Shown: positions 18,630-26,542 of the stretch, in pieces | How the letters are laid out: every line of letters starts with the position of its first letter | How positions within the stretch are numbered: position 1 is the first letter of the stretch | Source: Caballeronia sordidicola | Lineage (GTDB): Bacteria > Pseudomonadota > Gammaproteobacteria > Burkholderiales > Burkholderiaceae | Assembly: GCF_000729995.1 (NCBI RefSeq) | Contig: NZ_JNFG01000203.1 | Location: 17,210-81,209 of the forward strand | Direction: 5' to 3' | Length of the DNA: 64,000 bases | Made by a program: the position numbers and the translations under genes | The notes under the pieces: generated by a model | Told to the model about the DNA's origin: nothing | Seen by the model: only the letters and a program-made list of their open reading frames with translations | Database searches by the model: none

Positions 18630-19280
18630 ATGCCGGATCAAGCTTTAGACGCAGCAACAACCGCTGCAGCCGATCTCTCCAGCGTGGTTATTCCGCTGCT
18701 CAAAGGAGTCTGCTACAGCGAGAGCGATCCCGTTCTCTGGCAAGCGTTGCTCGAGCTGCAGGCCCGCGTGCGCGACTATGTTTCGGTACTGGGCCTCGCG
18801 CTGGTGCTCGACGAATCGGAGGGGTACGCTTTTTTGCGCGCGCGTCCGGAGGAAGACGGGACAGACGACGCCCCCAAACTGCCGCGTCTCGTCGCACGGC
18901 GGCCGCTGTCGTTCCCGGTCAGCCTGCTGCTCGCGTTGCTCAGAAAAAAGCTCGCCGAATCTGACGCTGGCGGTGCGGATACTCGCCTTATCCTCACGCG
19001 CGAACAGATCACTGAACTGATGCGGGTATTTCTGCCCGCCGGCAGCAACGAAGCGAAAGTGGTCGATCAGATCGAGACGCATATCAACAAAATCGTCGAG
19101 CTGGGATTTCTGCGACGGCTCAAACCTGCGGCAGGTAAACAGGAAGGTCCGCCTGCGTTCGAGGTGCAGCGCATCCTGAAAGCGTTCGTGGACGCTCAGT
19201 GGCTTGCCGATTTCGATGCGAGGCTCGCCGCCTACCGCGCTCAGCTCGTTGGTTCAGCGGAGGCAGACGCCCATGACTGA
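18630..19280 (+). CDS. jetB: Wadjet type I protein JetB (DUF4194, KITE-like)
   Basis: A 216-residue DUF4194 protein: LLKGVCYSESDPVLWQALLELQARVRDYVSVLGLALVLDE, then RRPLSFPVSLLLALLRKKL, then tandem winged-helix character (LTREQITELMRVFLPAGSNEAKVVDQIETHINKIVELGFL). JetB is the MukE/KITE subunit that binds JetA and DNA. GAGGTAAGG precedes its ATG. It overlaps jetC by 8 bases. Confidence 0.93.
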   Translation: MPDQALDAATTAAADLSSVVIPLLKGVCYSESDPVLWQALLELQARVRDYVSVLGLALVLDESEGYAFLRARPEEDGTDDAPKLPRLVARRPLSFPVSLLLALLRKKLAESDAGGADTRLILTREQITELMRVFLPAGSNEAKVVDQIETHINKIVELGFLRRLKPAAGKQEGPPAFEVQRILKAFVDAQWLADFDARLAAYRAQLVGSAEADAHD

Positions 19281-22200
19281 CATGCAGCTGCCAGGGCTCG
19301 ACTTCGTAGCCGACGACGCGCTGTCGGGTTTCCGCCTTCAGCGCCTGGAGGTCTACAACTGGGGCACCTTCGACGCTCGCGTATGGGTGCTTAATCCACA
19401 CGGCGAGAACGCGCTGCTGACGGGTGATATCGGCTCGGGTAAATCGACGCTGGTCGACGCCGTCACCACGCTGCTCGTCCCGGCGCATCGCATTGCCTAC
19501 AACAAGGCAGCGGGCGCGGACAATAAGGAAAGGTCGCTTCGTTCGTACGTACTCGGTCACTACAAATCAGAACGCAATGAGGTAAGCGGCAACGCCAAAC
19601 CTGTCGCCCTGCGGGATCACAACAACTACTCCGTCATCCTGGGCACCTTTCATAACGCCGGCTATGACCAGACCATCACGCTCGCCCAGGTCTTCTGGAT
19701 GAAGGAGCCACACGGCCAGCCCGCAAGGCTTTTCGTGGGCGCCGAGCGCGCATTGTCGATAGCCGCGGACTTCGCGAACTTCGGCACGGATATCACGGCA
19801 TTACGCAAGAAGCTGCGCGGCCTCGGAACAGAAGTATTCGACAGTTTTCCCCCGTACGGCGCGTGGTTCCGCCGCCGCTTCGGGATTGAAAATGAACAGG
19901 CGCTGGAACTGTTCCATCAGACCGTATCGATGAAGTCCGTGGGGAACCTCACTGACTTCGTGCGCAGCCATATGCTCGAGCCCTTCGAGGTCGCACCGCG
20001 CATTGCCGCGTTGATTGCCCATTTCGACGACCTGAACCGCGCGCACGAAGCGGTGCTCAAAGCCAAGCGGCAAATGGACCGCCTCACGCCACTCACCGAC
20101 GACTGCGAGCGATACGCCAAGCTGCTGCTTCAGGTGGAAGGACTTCGCGCATGCCGTGAAGCGCTCCGCTACTACGCCGCAGGCCTGAAACTTGGCTTGC
20201 TCGATAAGCGCATCGCGGGGCTGACCGCGGACTGGGAAAGGCAAGACGGCCAGATCAGGCGCCTCGAAGCCTTGCGTGACAACCAGCGCGTGGAAGAGAG
20301 CGAACTCAAGCGCAACATCGCCGAGAACGGCGGCGACCGCCTGGAGCGGCTTGACGCCGAAATACGCAAGAAGGACCTCGATTGCGAAAACCGCAAACGC
20401 AAGGCGGAGCATCACGCCGGGCTGGTGCGTGCCGTCGGTGAACATCCCGCTGAAGACGAAGCTGCGTTCCAGACGCTGCGCCAACGCCTGTCCGCCATGT
20501 CCGAGTCAGCTCAGGAAGCGGACGTCCGCTATCAGAACGATCTGACCGAGCACGGCGTCAGCCTGCGCCAGGGAAAACTGGAGCACGACGCGTTGTCGGC
20601 GGAAATCGACAGCCTGAAAAGCCGCCGAAGCAACATTCCCGCCGAACAAGTCGCCATGCGCGTGGCATTGTGCAAGGCGCTCGATCTGCCTGAGGCGGCG
20701 CTCTCGTTCGCTGGCGAACTGCTCCAGGTCCGCGAAGACGAGCGCGATTGGGAAGGCGCCGCCGAACGGCTGTTGCGCAGCTTCGGCCTGTCATTGCTGG
20801 TCCCTGACACGCATTACGCGGCGGTCGTGGAATGGGTCGACAGAACACACCTCCGGGGACGACTTGTGTTCTTCCGGATCCGGTCCGGCATGCGGGGCGA
20901 GCTGCCCGCTCTGCAGGCCGATTCCCTCGCCCGGAAGCTGGCGATCAAGCCCGATTCGCCCTTCTATGACTGGCTTGAGCGCGAGGTCGCACACCGCTTC
21001 AACGTGGTTTGCTGCAGCACCCAGGAACAGTTCCGCCGTGAAACGCGGGCAATCACGCGCGCGGGCCAGATCAAGGCGCCGGGTGAACGTCACGAAAAGG
21101 ACGACCGTCATCGTCTGGATGATCGCAGCCGATATGTACTGGGATGGACCAACGAAGCCAAGATCGCGGCCCTTGAAGTCAAAGCCCGGCAGTTGGCCGC
21201 TCAACTGAGCGAGCTGGGCGGTCTTGTCGCCAAAATCCTGGCTGATCAAAAAGCTTGCAAACTTCGGCTGACTGTACTTTCCAAGCTGGAGGAGCATGCC
21301 GACTTCAGTGATCTCGACTGGAATTCGCTCGCGGTGGAAGTCGCTCGATTGCGCGATGAAAAGCAGCGGCTCGAGTCGGCCTCAGACATGCTCGCGCAAC
21401 TGACTGCGCGGTTGGGTGAAATCAGCGCCGCGCTGAAGAGCACAGAAGATCAGCTCGACGAGCACAAGGATTCGCGCTCCCGAACGGGGGAAAAGCAAAG
21501 CATCGCGGAAGAATTGCGTACGCAGACCCGCGCCATCCTCGATGACCCCGGCTACGAAAGCCACACGGCTTATTTCGAGCAACTGGAATCGACCTGGCAC
21601 GAAGTGCTTGGCAAACATCAACTCACGGTGGAATCCTGCGATAACCGCGAAAGCGACCTGCGCGGATTTCTTCAGACCAGCATCGACGCCGAAGACAAGA
21701 AAGTCTCGCGCCAGCGAGACAAGATCATCGACGCAATGAGCGCCTATAACCTCGCATTCCCGCTGGAAACGCAGGAAGTGGACGTTGCCATTGAATCGGC
21801 GGGTGAATACCGAACGATGCTGGATAAGCTGAAGGGCGATGATTTGCCGCGGTTCGAAAGTCGCTTCAAAGATTTGCTGAACGAAAATACGATTCGGGAG
21901 GTGGCCAACTTCCAGTCACAGCTGGCGCGAGAGCGCGAGACGATCAAGGAACGCATCACGCGCATCAACGAGTCGCTCACGCAGATCGACTACAACACGG
22001 GGCGCTATATCGTGCTCGAAGCGTTGGCAACGCCCGACGCGGATATTCGCGACTTTCAAACCGAGTTACGTTCTTGCACCGAAGGCACGCTGACGGGTTC
22101 CGACGACGCCCAATATTCGGAGGCCAAGTTTCTGCAGGTCAAGCGGATCATCGAGCGCTTTCGGGGACGCGAGGGTCTGGGTGAACAGGATCGCCGCTGG

Positions 22201-22647
22201 ACCACCAAGGTCACCGACGTACGCAGTTGGTTCGTATTCGCCGCCAGCGAACGTTGGCGCGAGGACGATACTGAACATGAGCATTACTCGGATTCCGGCG
22301 GCAAGTCGGGCGGCCAGAAAGAGAAGCTCGCCTACACCATTCTCGCGGCTAGCCTCGCTTACCAATTTGGCCTTGAATGGGGCGCGGTGCGCTCCCGCTC
22401 GTTTCGCTTCGTGGTGATCGACGAAGCGTTCGGCCGTGGCTCCGACGAGTCCGCGCAATACGGCCTGCGCCTGTTTGCGCAGCTCAACTTGCAACTGCTG
22501 ATCGTGACCCCTTTGCAGAAGATCCACATCATCGAACCCTTCGTCGCGAGCGTGGGTTTCGTCGACAACAAGGAAGGGCGCGAGTCGAGGTTGCGCAATC
22601 TGTCGATCGAAGAGTATCGCGAGGAAAAAGCAAGGAAGAGCCCATGA
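19273..22647 (+). CDS. jetC: Wadjet type I SMC-like ATPase JetC
   Basis: An 1124-residue SMC-family protein. Walker A GDIGSGKST lies at residues 51-59. A long coiled coil (about 270-470 and 640-930) flanks a hinge-like middle (about 490-620). The C-terminal head has the ABC signature region GGKSGGQKEKLAY near 1006 and Walker B VVIDEAFGRG near 1045. ATG 19273 is preferred to the upstream in-frame start (19204) because it sits at the jetB end. JetC drives ATP-dependent loop extrusion of plasmid DNA. All ATPase motifs are intact, so the system looks functional. Confidence 0.95.
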   Translation: MTDMQLPGLDFVADDALSGFRLQRLEVYNWGTFDARVWVLNPHGENALLTGDIGSGKSTLVDAVTTLLVPAHRIAYNKAAGADNKERSLRSYVLGHYKSERNEVSGNAKPVALRDHNNYSVILGTFHNAGYDQTITLAQVFWMKEPHGQPARLFVGAERALSIAADFANFGTDITALRKKLRGLGTEVFDSFPPYGAWFRRRFGIENEQALELFHQTVSMKSVGNLTDFVRSHMLEPFEVAPRIAALIAHFDDLNRAHEAVLKAKRQMDRLTPLTDDCERYAKLLLQVEGLRACREALRYYAAGLKLGLLDKRIAGLTADWERQDGQIRRLEALRDNQRVEESELKRNIAENGGDRLERLDAEIRKKDLDCENRKRKAEHHAGLVRAVGEHPAEDEAAFQTLRQRLSAMSESAQEADVRYQNDLTEHGVSLRQGKLEHDALSAEIDSLKSRRSNIPAEQVAMRVALCKALDLPEAALSFAGELLQVREDERDWEGAAERLLRSFGLSLLVPDTHYAAVVEWVDRTHLRGRLVFFRIRSGMRGELPALQADSLARKLAIKPDSPFYDWLEREVAHRFNVVCCSTQEQFRRETRAITRAGQIKAPGERHEKDDRHRLDDRSRYVLGWTNEAKIAALEVKARQLAAQLSELGGLVAKILADQKACKLRLTVLSKLEEHADFSDLDWNSLAVEVARLRDEKQRLESASDMLAQLTARLGEISAALKSTEDQLDEHKDSRSRTGEKQSIAEELRTQTRAILDDPGYESHTAYFEQLESTWHEVLGKHQLTVESCDNRESDLRGFLQTSIDAEDKKVSRQRDKIIDAMSAYNLAFPLETQEVDVAIESAGEYRTMLDKLKGDDLPRFESRFKDLLNENTIREVANFQSQLARERETIKERITRINESLTQIDYNTGRYIVLEALATPDADIRDFQTELRSCTEGTLTGSDDAQYSEAKFLQVKRIIERFRGREGLGEQDRRWTTKVTDVRSWFVFAASERWREDDTEHEHYSDSGGKSGGQKEKLAYTILAASLAYQFGLEWGAVRSRSFRFVVIDEAFGRGSDESAQYGLRLFAQLNLQLLIVTPLQKIHIIEPFVASVGFVDNKEGRESRLRNLSIEEYREEKARKSP

Positions 22648-23822
22648 GCTGGACCACGCCAGCCGATCTGCGCAAGCAGGTCATGCGGCTTTGGGAACGG
22701 GGAGAATTGCTTGGCAGCCTGGCGACGGGCGAAGCGCTTTTTCCCAGGCGTCTCACGCTCAAGGGACCGTCGTCGGCCGAGATAGCAGATCGATTCGATG
22801 ACATCCGGCAATGGATCGTCGAGCTTCGCGCGATGACCCACTGCCGCGTTGAGATGAGAGAGTTCAGGCATCGGGTCTTCGGCGCCAATGCTTTGCCCGA
22901 CGCGGTATGGCTCGATTCGCTCGAGTACGCGGTGGCCTTTATCGGCAAGCAACGGGAAACCGCCCGCTTCGCAGCGTTGCTGGAAATGACGCGCACGCGG
23001 GAGGCGCGCCTCGTGGCGTGGCTGGCCGAGCGGCCGCTGCGCGCGCTCGAGCTTGCCGATGTGTGGGGCAGGCTGCTGGATATCTGTGACTGGTTCCAGG
23101 CTCATCCGCGTCCCGACGTCTATCTCCGGCAGGTAGACATCCCGGCTGTTCATAGCAAGTTCATCGAGGGTCATCGCGGCGTGCTGGCGGAGCTGCTCGA
23201 TCGCGTGTTGAGCCCGGAGGCGATCGACCCCTCTCGCTCCGGCGTGAATCAGTTCGCCAGCCGTTTTGGCTTGCGCGACAAGCCGTTGCGCATCCGCTTT
23301 CGCATGCTCGACGCGGACAAGGCCTTGTTTCGGACCACGCACGCCACGCAAGACATTACGCTCGATGCCGCGAGCTTTGTCGAACTCAACCCCGATGTTG
23401 GCCGCGTTTTCATCACCGAAAACGAGATCAACTTCCTGGCTTTTCCGCCGGTCAAAGACAGCATGGTCATCTTCGGCGCGGGATATGGCTTCGAGATGCT
23501 GGCCAACGCGCGATGGCTTACACGTCGCCGGATTTATTATTGGGGCGATATCGACACCCACGGCTTCGCGATCCTCGATCAACTGCGCAGCCGGTTCGAC
23601 CACGCCGAGTCGTTTCTGATGGACCGCGAAACGTTGCTGGCATTTGCGTCGCAATGGGATCGCGAGGAACAGCAAACCCTGCGCGATCTGCCAAGACTCA
23701 ACGAGCAAGAGCAGGCCCTGTTCAACGACTTGCGAGATAACCGGCTGCGTAAAAACCTGCGTCTCGAGCAGGAGAGGATTGGCTTCGGCTGGGTCGAGGC
23801 GGCATTGGCTGCGCTAGCGTAG
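22644..23822 (+). CDS. jetD: Wadjet type I nuclease JetD (DUF3322/DUF2220, Toprim)
   Basis: A 392-residue protein starting MSWTTPADLRKQVMRLWERGELL at an ATGA overlap with jetC. The N-terminal DUF3322 part is followed by a C-terminal Toprim fold of DUF2220 type. Metal-binding acidic residues are visible in ITENEINFLAFP (near residue 257) and YYWGDIDTHGF (near 300). JetD cleaves the DNA when JetABC has stalled on a small circle, so the system removes plasmids. Catalytic residues are present and the length is normal. Confidence 0.94.
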   Translation: MSWTTPADLRKQVMRLWERGELLGSLATGEALFPRRLTLKGPSSAEIADRFDDIRQWIVELRAMTHCRVEMREFRHRVFGANALPDAVWLDSLEYAVAFIGKQRETARFAALLEMTRTREARLVAWLAERPLRALELADVWGRLLDICDWFQAHPRPDVYLRQVDIPAVHSKFIEGHRGVLAELLDRVLSPEAIDPSRSGVNQFASRFGLRDKPLRIRFRMLDADKALFRTTHATQDITLDAASFVELNPDVGRVFITENEINFLAFPPVKDSMVIFGAGYGFEMLANARWLTRRRIYYWGDIDTHGFAILDQLRSRFDHAESFLMDRETLLAFASQWDREEQQTLRDLPRLNEQEQALFNDLRDNRLRKNLRLEQERIGFGWVEAALAALA

Positions 23823-23933
23823 CCCGAGATGTCCGCGCAGCGTTGCCCGATGATCTACGGGTTGTGGCGGAATGGTCGCGGCGTGCATTCAGATTCGGCC
23901 TTCGGTCGCGGACGAAGACACGGGTGCAGGCGG

Positions 23934-25049
23934 TCAATCAACCAGCTCGTACGCCGTGCTGCGCCCGCCCGACATCGATCTCCGCAGCACCCCCAACGTC
24001 ATCAGTTCGCCAATGTCACGCAATGCGGTATCCGGCGAACACTTCGCGATGGCTGCCCACTTGCTGCTGGTCAGCTTGCCTTCGAAACCATCTAGCAGCC
24101 GGTTCAGCAGCTTGATCTGCCGCTCGTTGAATGGAGCCCCGGCCCAGCGCTGCCAGAGACGCGCCTTGACCAGCACCGCGTCCACCGTGTGCTGTGCGTT
24201 ATCCACGGCGCGGTGCAACGCGTCCAGGAACCACGTCAGCCACGCGGTGACATCGAGGGACCCGTGCTGGGTTTGCTCGAGGATGTCGTAATAAGCGCTG
24301 CGCTCCGACTGGATCTGCGCCGACAAACTGTAGAAGCGCTGCGGGCTGCCGTCGGCACGGGCGAGCAGCAAGTCGCCTATTGCCCGGGCGATCCGGCCGT
24401 TGCCGTCATCGAAAGGATGCAGCGTGACAAACCACAGGTGCGCCAACCCGGCCTTGATCGCCGGCGCCACGTCAGAGTCGCGATTGAACCAGTCGAGAAA
24501 ACGCGTGGTCTCGACGTTGAGGCGAGCGGCCGGCGGCGCCTCGAAATGAACCCGCTGACGGCCGATAGGACCGGAGACCACTTGCATGGCGCCGTTTTCG
24601 TCGTTGCGCCATGCGCCGACCTGGATCCGCAACATGCCGCTGAAGCCGGTTGGAAACAAGGCCGCGTGCCACCCAAACAAGCGCTCCCGGGTCAGCGGGG
24701 CGTCGCAGCGTGCGGTAGCGTCGAGCACCATTTCAACCACGCCCTCCACATGCCGGTCGACCGGTGCAAGTGCGCCGATATCCACCCCAAGCCGGCGCGC
24801 GATAGACGATCGGACCGAATCCGCATTCAGCCTTTCCCCTTCGATCTCGCTGGTCTTGAGCACGTCCTCGGTGAGCGCGGCCAGACTTGCCTGATTGCGC
24901 AGGGTCAAACCGACATCGGCGAGCCGTCCGAGCAGCAAACCCTGGGCGCGACTGACCGCGGCCAGCGGCGCGGCGATCAGCGACAGATCGTAGCGCCAGG
25001 CCGGCCAATCAGGATCTTCCCAGATATAAGTCCATTCTCCGCGTTTCAT
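23934..25049 (-). CDS. Fic family protein with N-terminal DUF4172 and C-terminal winged helix
   Basis: A 371-residue protein from ATG 25049 (MKRGEWTYIWEDPDWPAWRYD). An earlier in-frame start at 25133 lies across the operator and is unlikely. DUF4172 comes first, then the inhibitory helix TSEIEGERLN near residue 67 (S/T-x-x-x-E-G/N). The catalytic loop HPFDDGNGRIAR is near 210, and a winged helix (SSKWAAIAKCSPDTALRDIGELMTLGVLRR) ends it. Such proteins add AMP to targets and are self-inhibited. It is convergent with jetD, 111 bases away, with no separate antitoxin gene. Target unknown. Confidence 0.9.
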   Translation of the reverse strand: MKRGEWTYIWEDPDWPAWRYDLSLIAAPLAAVSRAQGLLLGRLADVGLTLRNQASLAALTEDVLKTSEIEGERLNADSVRSSIARRLGVDIGALAPVDRHVEGVVEMVLDATARCDAPLTRERLFGWHAALFPTGFSGMLRIQVGAWRNDENGAMQVVSGPIGRQRVHFEAPPAARLNVETTRFLDWFNRDSDVAPAIKAGLAHLWFVTLHPFDDGNGRIARAIGDLLLARADGSPQRFYSLSAQIQSERSAYYDILEQTQHGSLDVTAWLTWFLDALHRAVDNAQHTVDAVLVKARLWQRWAGAPFNERQIKLLNRLLDGFEGKLTSSKWAAIAKCSPDTALRDIGELMTLGVLRRSMSGGRSTAYELVD

Positions 25050-25067
25050 GCGGTGATTATGAGGTGC

Positions 25068-25131
25068 AATCACCGCAAACGGTGATTTATTCTCCGCATC
25101 AAATGCGGAGAATAGACCCGCTATTCTCCGC
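25068..25131. promoter_or_regulatory. Palindromic operator cluster upstream of the Fic gene
   Basis: Two perfect dyads: AATCACCG-CAAA-CGGTGATT (25068-25087) and ATTCTCCGCAT-CAA-ATGCGGAGAAT (25089-25113). A third ATTCTCCGC half-site is at 25123-25131 and a fourth at 25034-25042 inside the first codons. Their place 20-80 bases before the Fic start suggests a repressor site. The Fic protein's own winged-helix domain is the obvious candidate for autoregulation (inference). Confidence 0.7.
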
Positions 25132-25175
25132 ACGCCTTTTGCAGAAAGGGTTCCAGCGCGCCGGCATGACCCAAT

Positions 25176-25205
25176 AAAAAGGGCCGCCCTTCAAACAGGC
25201 GGCCC
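25176..25205 (-). terminator. Intrinsic terminator after flgL
   Basis: On the minus strand, GGGCCGCC (revcomp of 25198-25205) pairs with GGCGGCCC and is followed by TTTTTATT. It lies 53 bases past the flgL stop and would end the leftward flgKL transcript before the Fic gene region. Confidence 0.85.
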
Positions 25206-25257
25206 AAAACACATCCTACAACCCACATCAATTCCTTCCCTACACGCCCCCCGGCGT

Positions 25258-26532
25258 TTAGCTGCTCAAGTAGTTGAACAACGACATCTTCTGGATCTGC
25301 GCAAAAGCCTGCTGTGCGGCCTGCAGCGAATTCTGCGTCATCTCGTACTGGCTGATCGCACTGGGCAGATTGACGCTTACCAGGTCCGACAGATTGTTGG
25401 CGGTCTGCGTCGCGGTCGTCTGCATCGCGGTCTGCGTCGCCGTGACTTCCTGCTCGCGGCCACCCACCGCCGTCTGTGTCGTCAGCACGTTGTTGTACGT
25501 GTTGCTGATTTTCGAGCCTGCCGTGGTCAGCGCGTTTTGTAACGTCGCCTGCGCGGCCGGCGTATCGGCAGGCTGTTTCAACGCATTGACCAACGAATCG
25601 AGCGTCGTGAAGATGTCCGTATCGCTGACGTTGCCAGTGTTCGCCGGCGCCACGGTGAACGTATCGCCCGATGCCGGCGTGCCGGAAATAGCGACGGTCT
25701 GCGAACCCACCGTGATGTTGCCGCCGGCCGTATAAGGCGTCGGCGTGGTCGGCGCGGTTGTGGTGGGCGGCGTCGTCGACGGATCCGTGGACGTGATCGA
25801 GTACGAACTGACGCTCGTGGGCGGCGTGCCGCTGGTCGTGGTCCCGAACGTGATGGTGTATATCAGCGAGTTGGCGGGGTCGCTGCTGTTGCTCACGCTG
25901 ACCGGACTGATCGTGCCCGAACCTGTGTTGGCGGCCGATCCCGACGAAACTGGCGAACTTTCGTTCGACGAAACGCTTTGGAATATCGCCGAGCCTGCGT
26001 CGGCTACGTTGATCGTGCGGGTGTCGGAAATCTGCACCTGCCGTTGGCCGGGACCGCCGTCGTAGGTCGCACCAACGCCGGAGGCGTTGTCGCTGAATGG
26101 CTTCGAGCCGCCCTGGAAACCGGCAAAGATGTAGTTGCCGTTGGAGTCGGTGGTGTTGGCAAGTGTCGTCAGCGTGCTGCGATAACCCTGGAGCTGGGTC
26201 GCAAGCGCGCTGCGGTCGGTGTCGTTGAGCGTGCCGTTGCCGGCGTTCACGACCAGCGACTGGATGCTTTGCATCACGTTCGTCACGCTGGTGAGCGTGG
26301 AGTCTTCCTGCTGCAGCGAGGTCAGCGCGGACGACTGGTTGGTCGAGTATTGTGCGAGGTTGGCCGCCTGCGCAGTCAGCGCCACGGCCTGCGCGGCGCC
26401 GAGCGGATTGTCTGCCGCGGTCTGCAAGGCCTTCCCCGATGAGATCTGCGCGTACATGTTGGCGAGCGATGCCTGCTGATTGTCCATCGTCTCGACATTC
26501 ATCGTGAAGTACTGGGAGCTGGAAATGCGCAT
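25258..26532 (-). CDS. flgL: Flagellar hook-associated protein 3 FlgL
   Basis: A 424-residue flagellin-like junction protein. The N-terminal D0/D1 part (MRISSSQYFTMNVETMDNQQASLANMYAQISSGKALQTAADNP) and the C-terminal helix (YEMTQNSLQAAQQAFAQIQKMSLFNYLSS) are conserved. The middle is a Ser/Thr-rich variable domain. FlgL joins FlgK to the flagellin filament. It lies 10 bases after flgK and is the last gene of the leftward unit, bordering the Wadjet/Fic insert. Confidence 0.95.
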   Translation of the reverse strand: MRISSSQYFTMNVETMDNQQASLANMYAQISSGKALQTAADNPLGAAQAVALTAQAANLAQYSTNQSSALTSLQQEDSTLTSVTNVMQSIQSLVVNAGNGTLNDTDRSALATQLQGYRSTLTTLANTTDSNGNYIFAGFQGGSKPFSDNASGVGATYDGGPGQRQVQISDTRTINVADAGSAIFQSVSSNESSPVSSGSAANTGSGTISPVSVSNSSDPANSLIYTITFGTTTSGTPPTSVSSYSITSTDPSTTPPTTTAPTTPTPYTAGGNITVGSQTVAISGTPASGDTFTVAPANTGNVSDTDIFTTLDSLVNALKQPADTPAAQATLQNALTTAGSKISNTYNNVLTTQTAVGGREQEVTATQTAMQTTATQTANNLSDLVSVNLPSAISQYEMTQNSLQAAQQAFAQIQKMSLFNYLSS

Positions 26533-26542
26533 CGTGAAAGCC

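Noticed and set aside
22359..23708. A 449-codon minus-strand ORF opposite jetC-jetD
   Set aside because: Antisense to clear Wadjet genes with conserved motifs; composition typical of a shadow frame.
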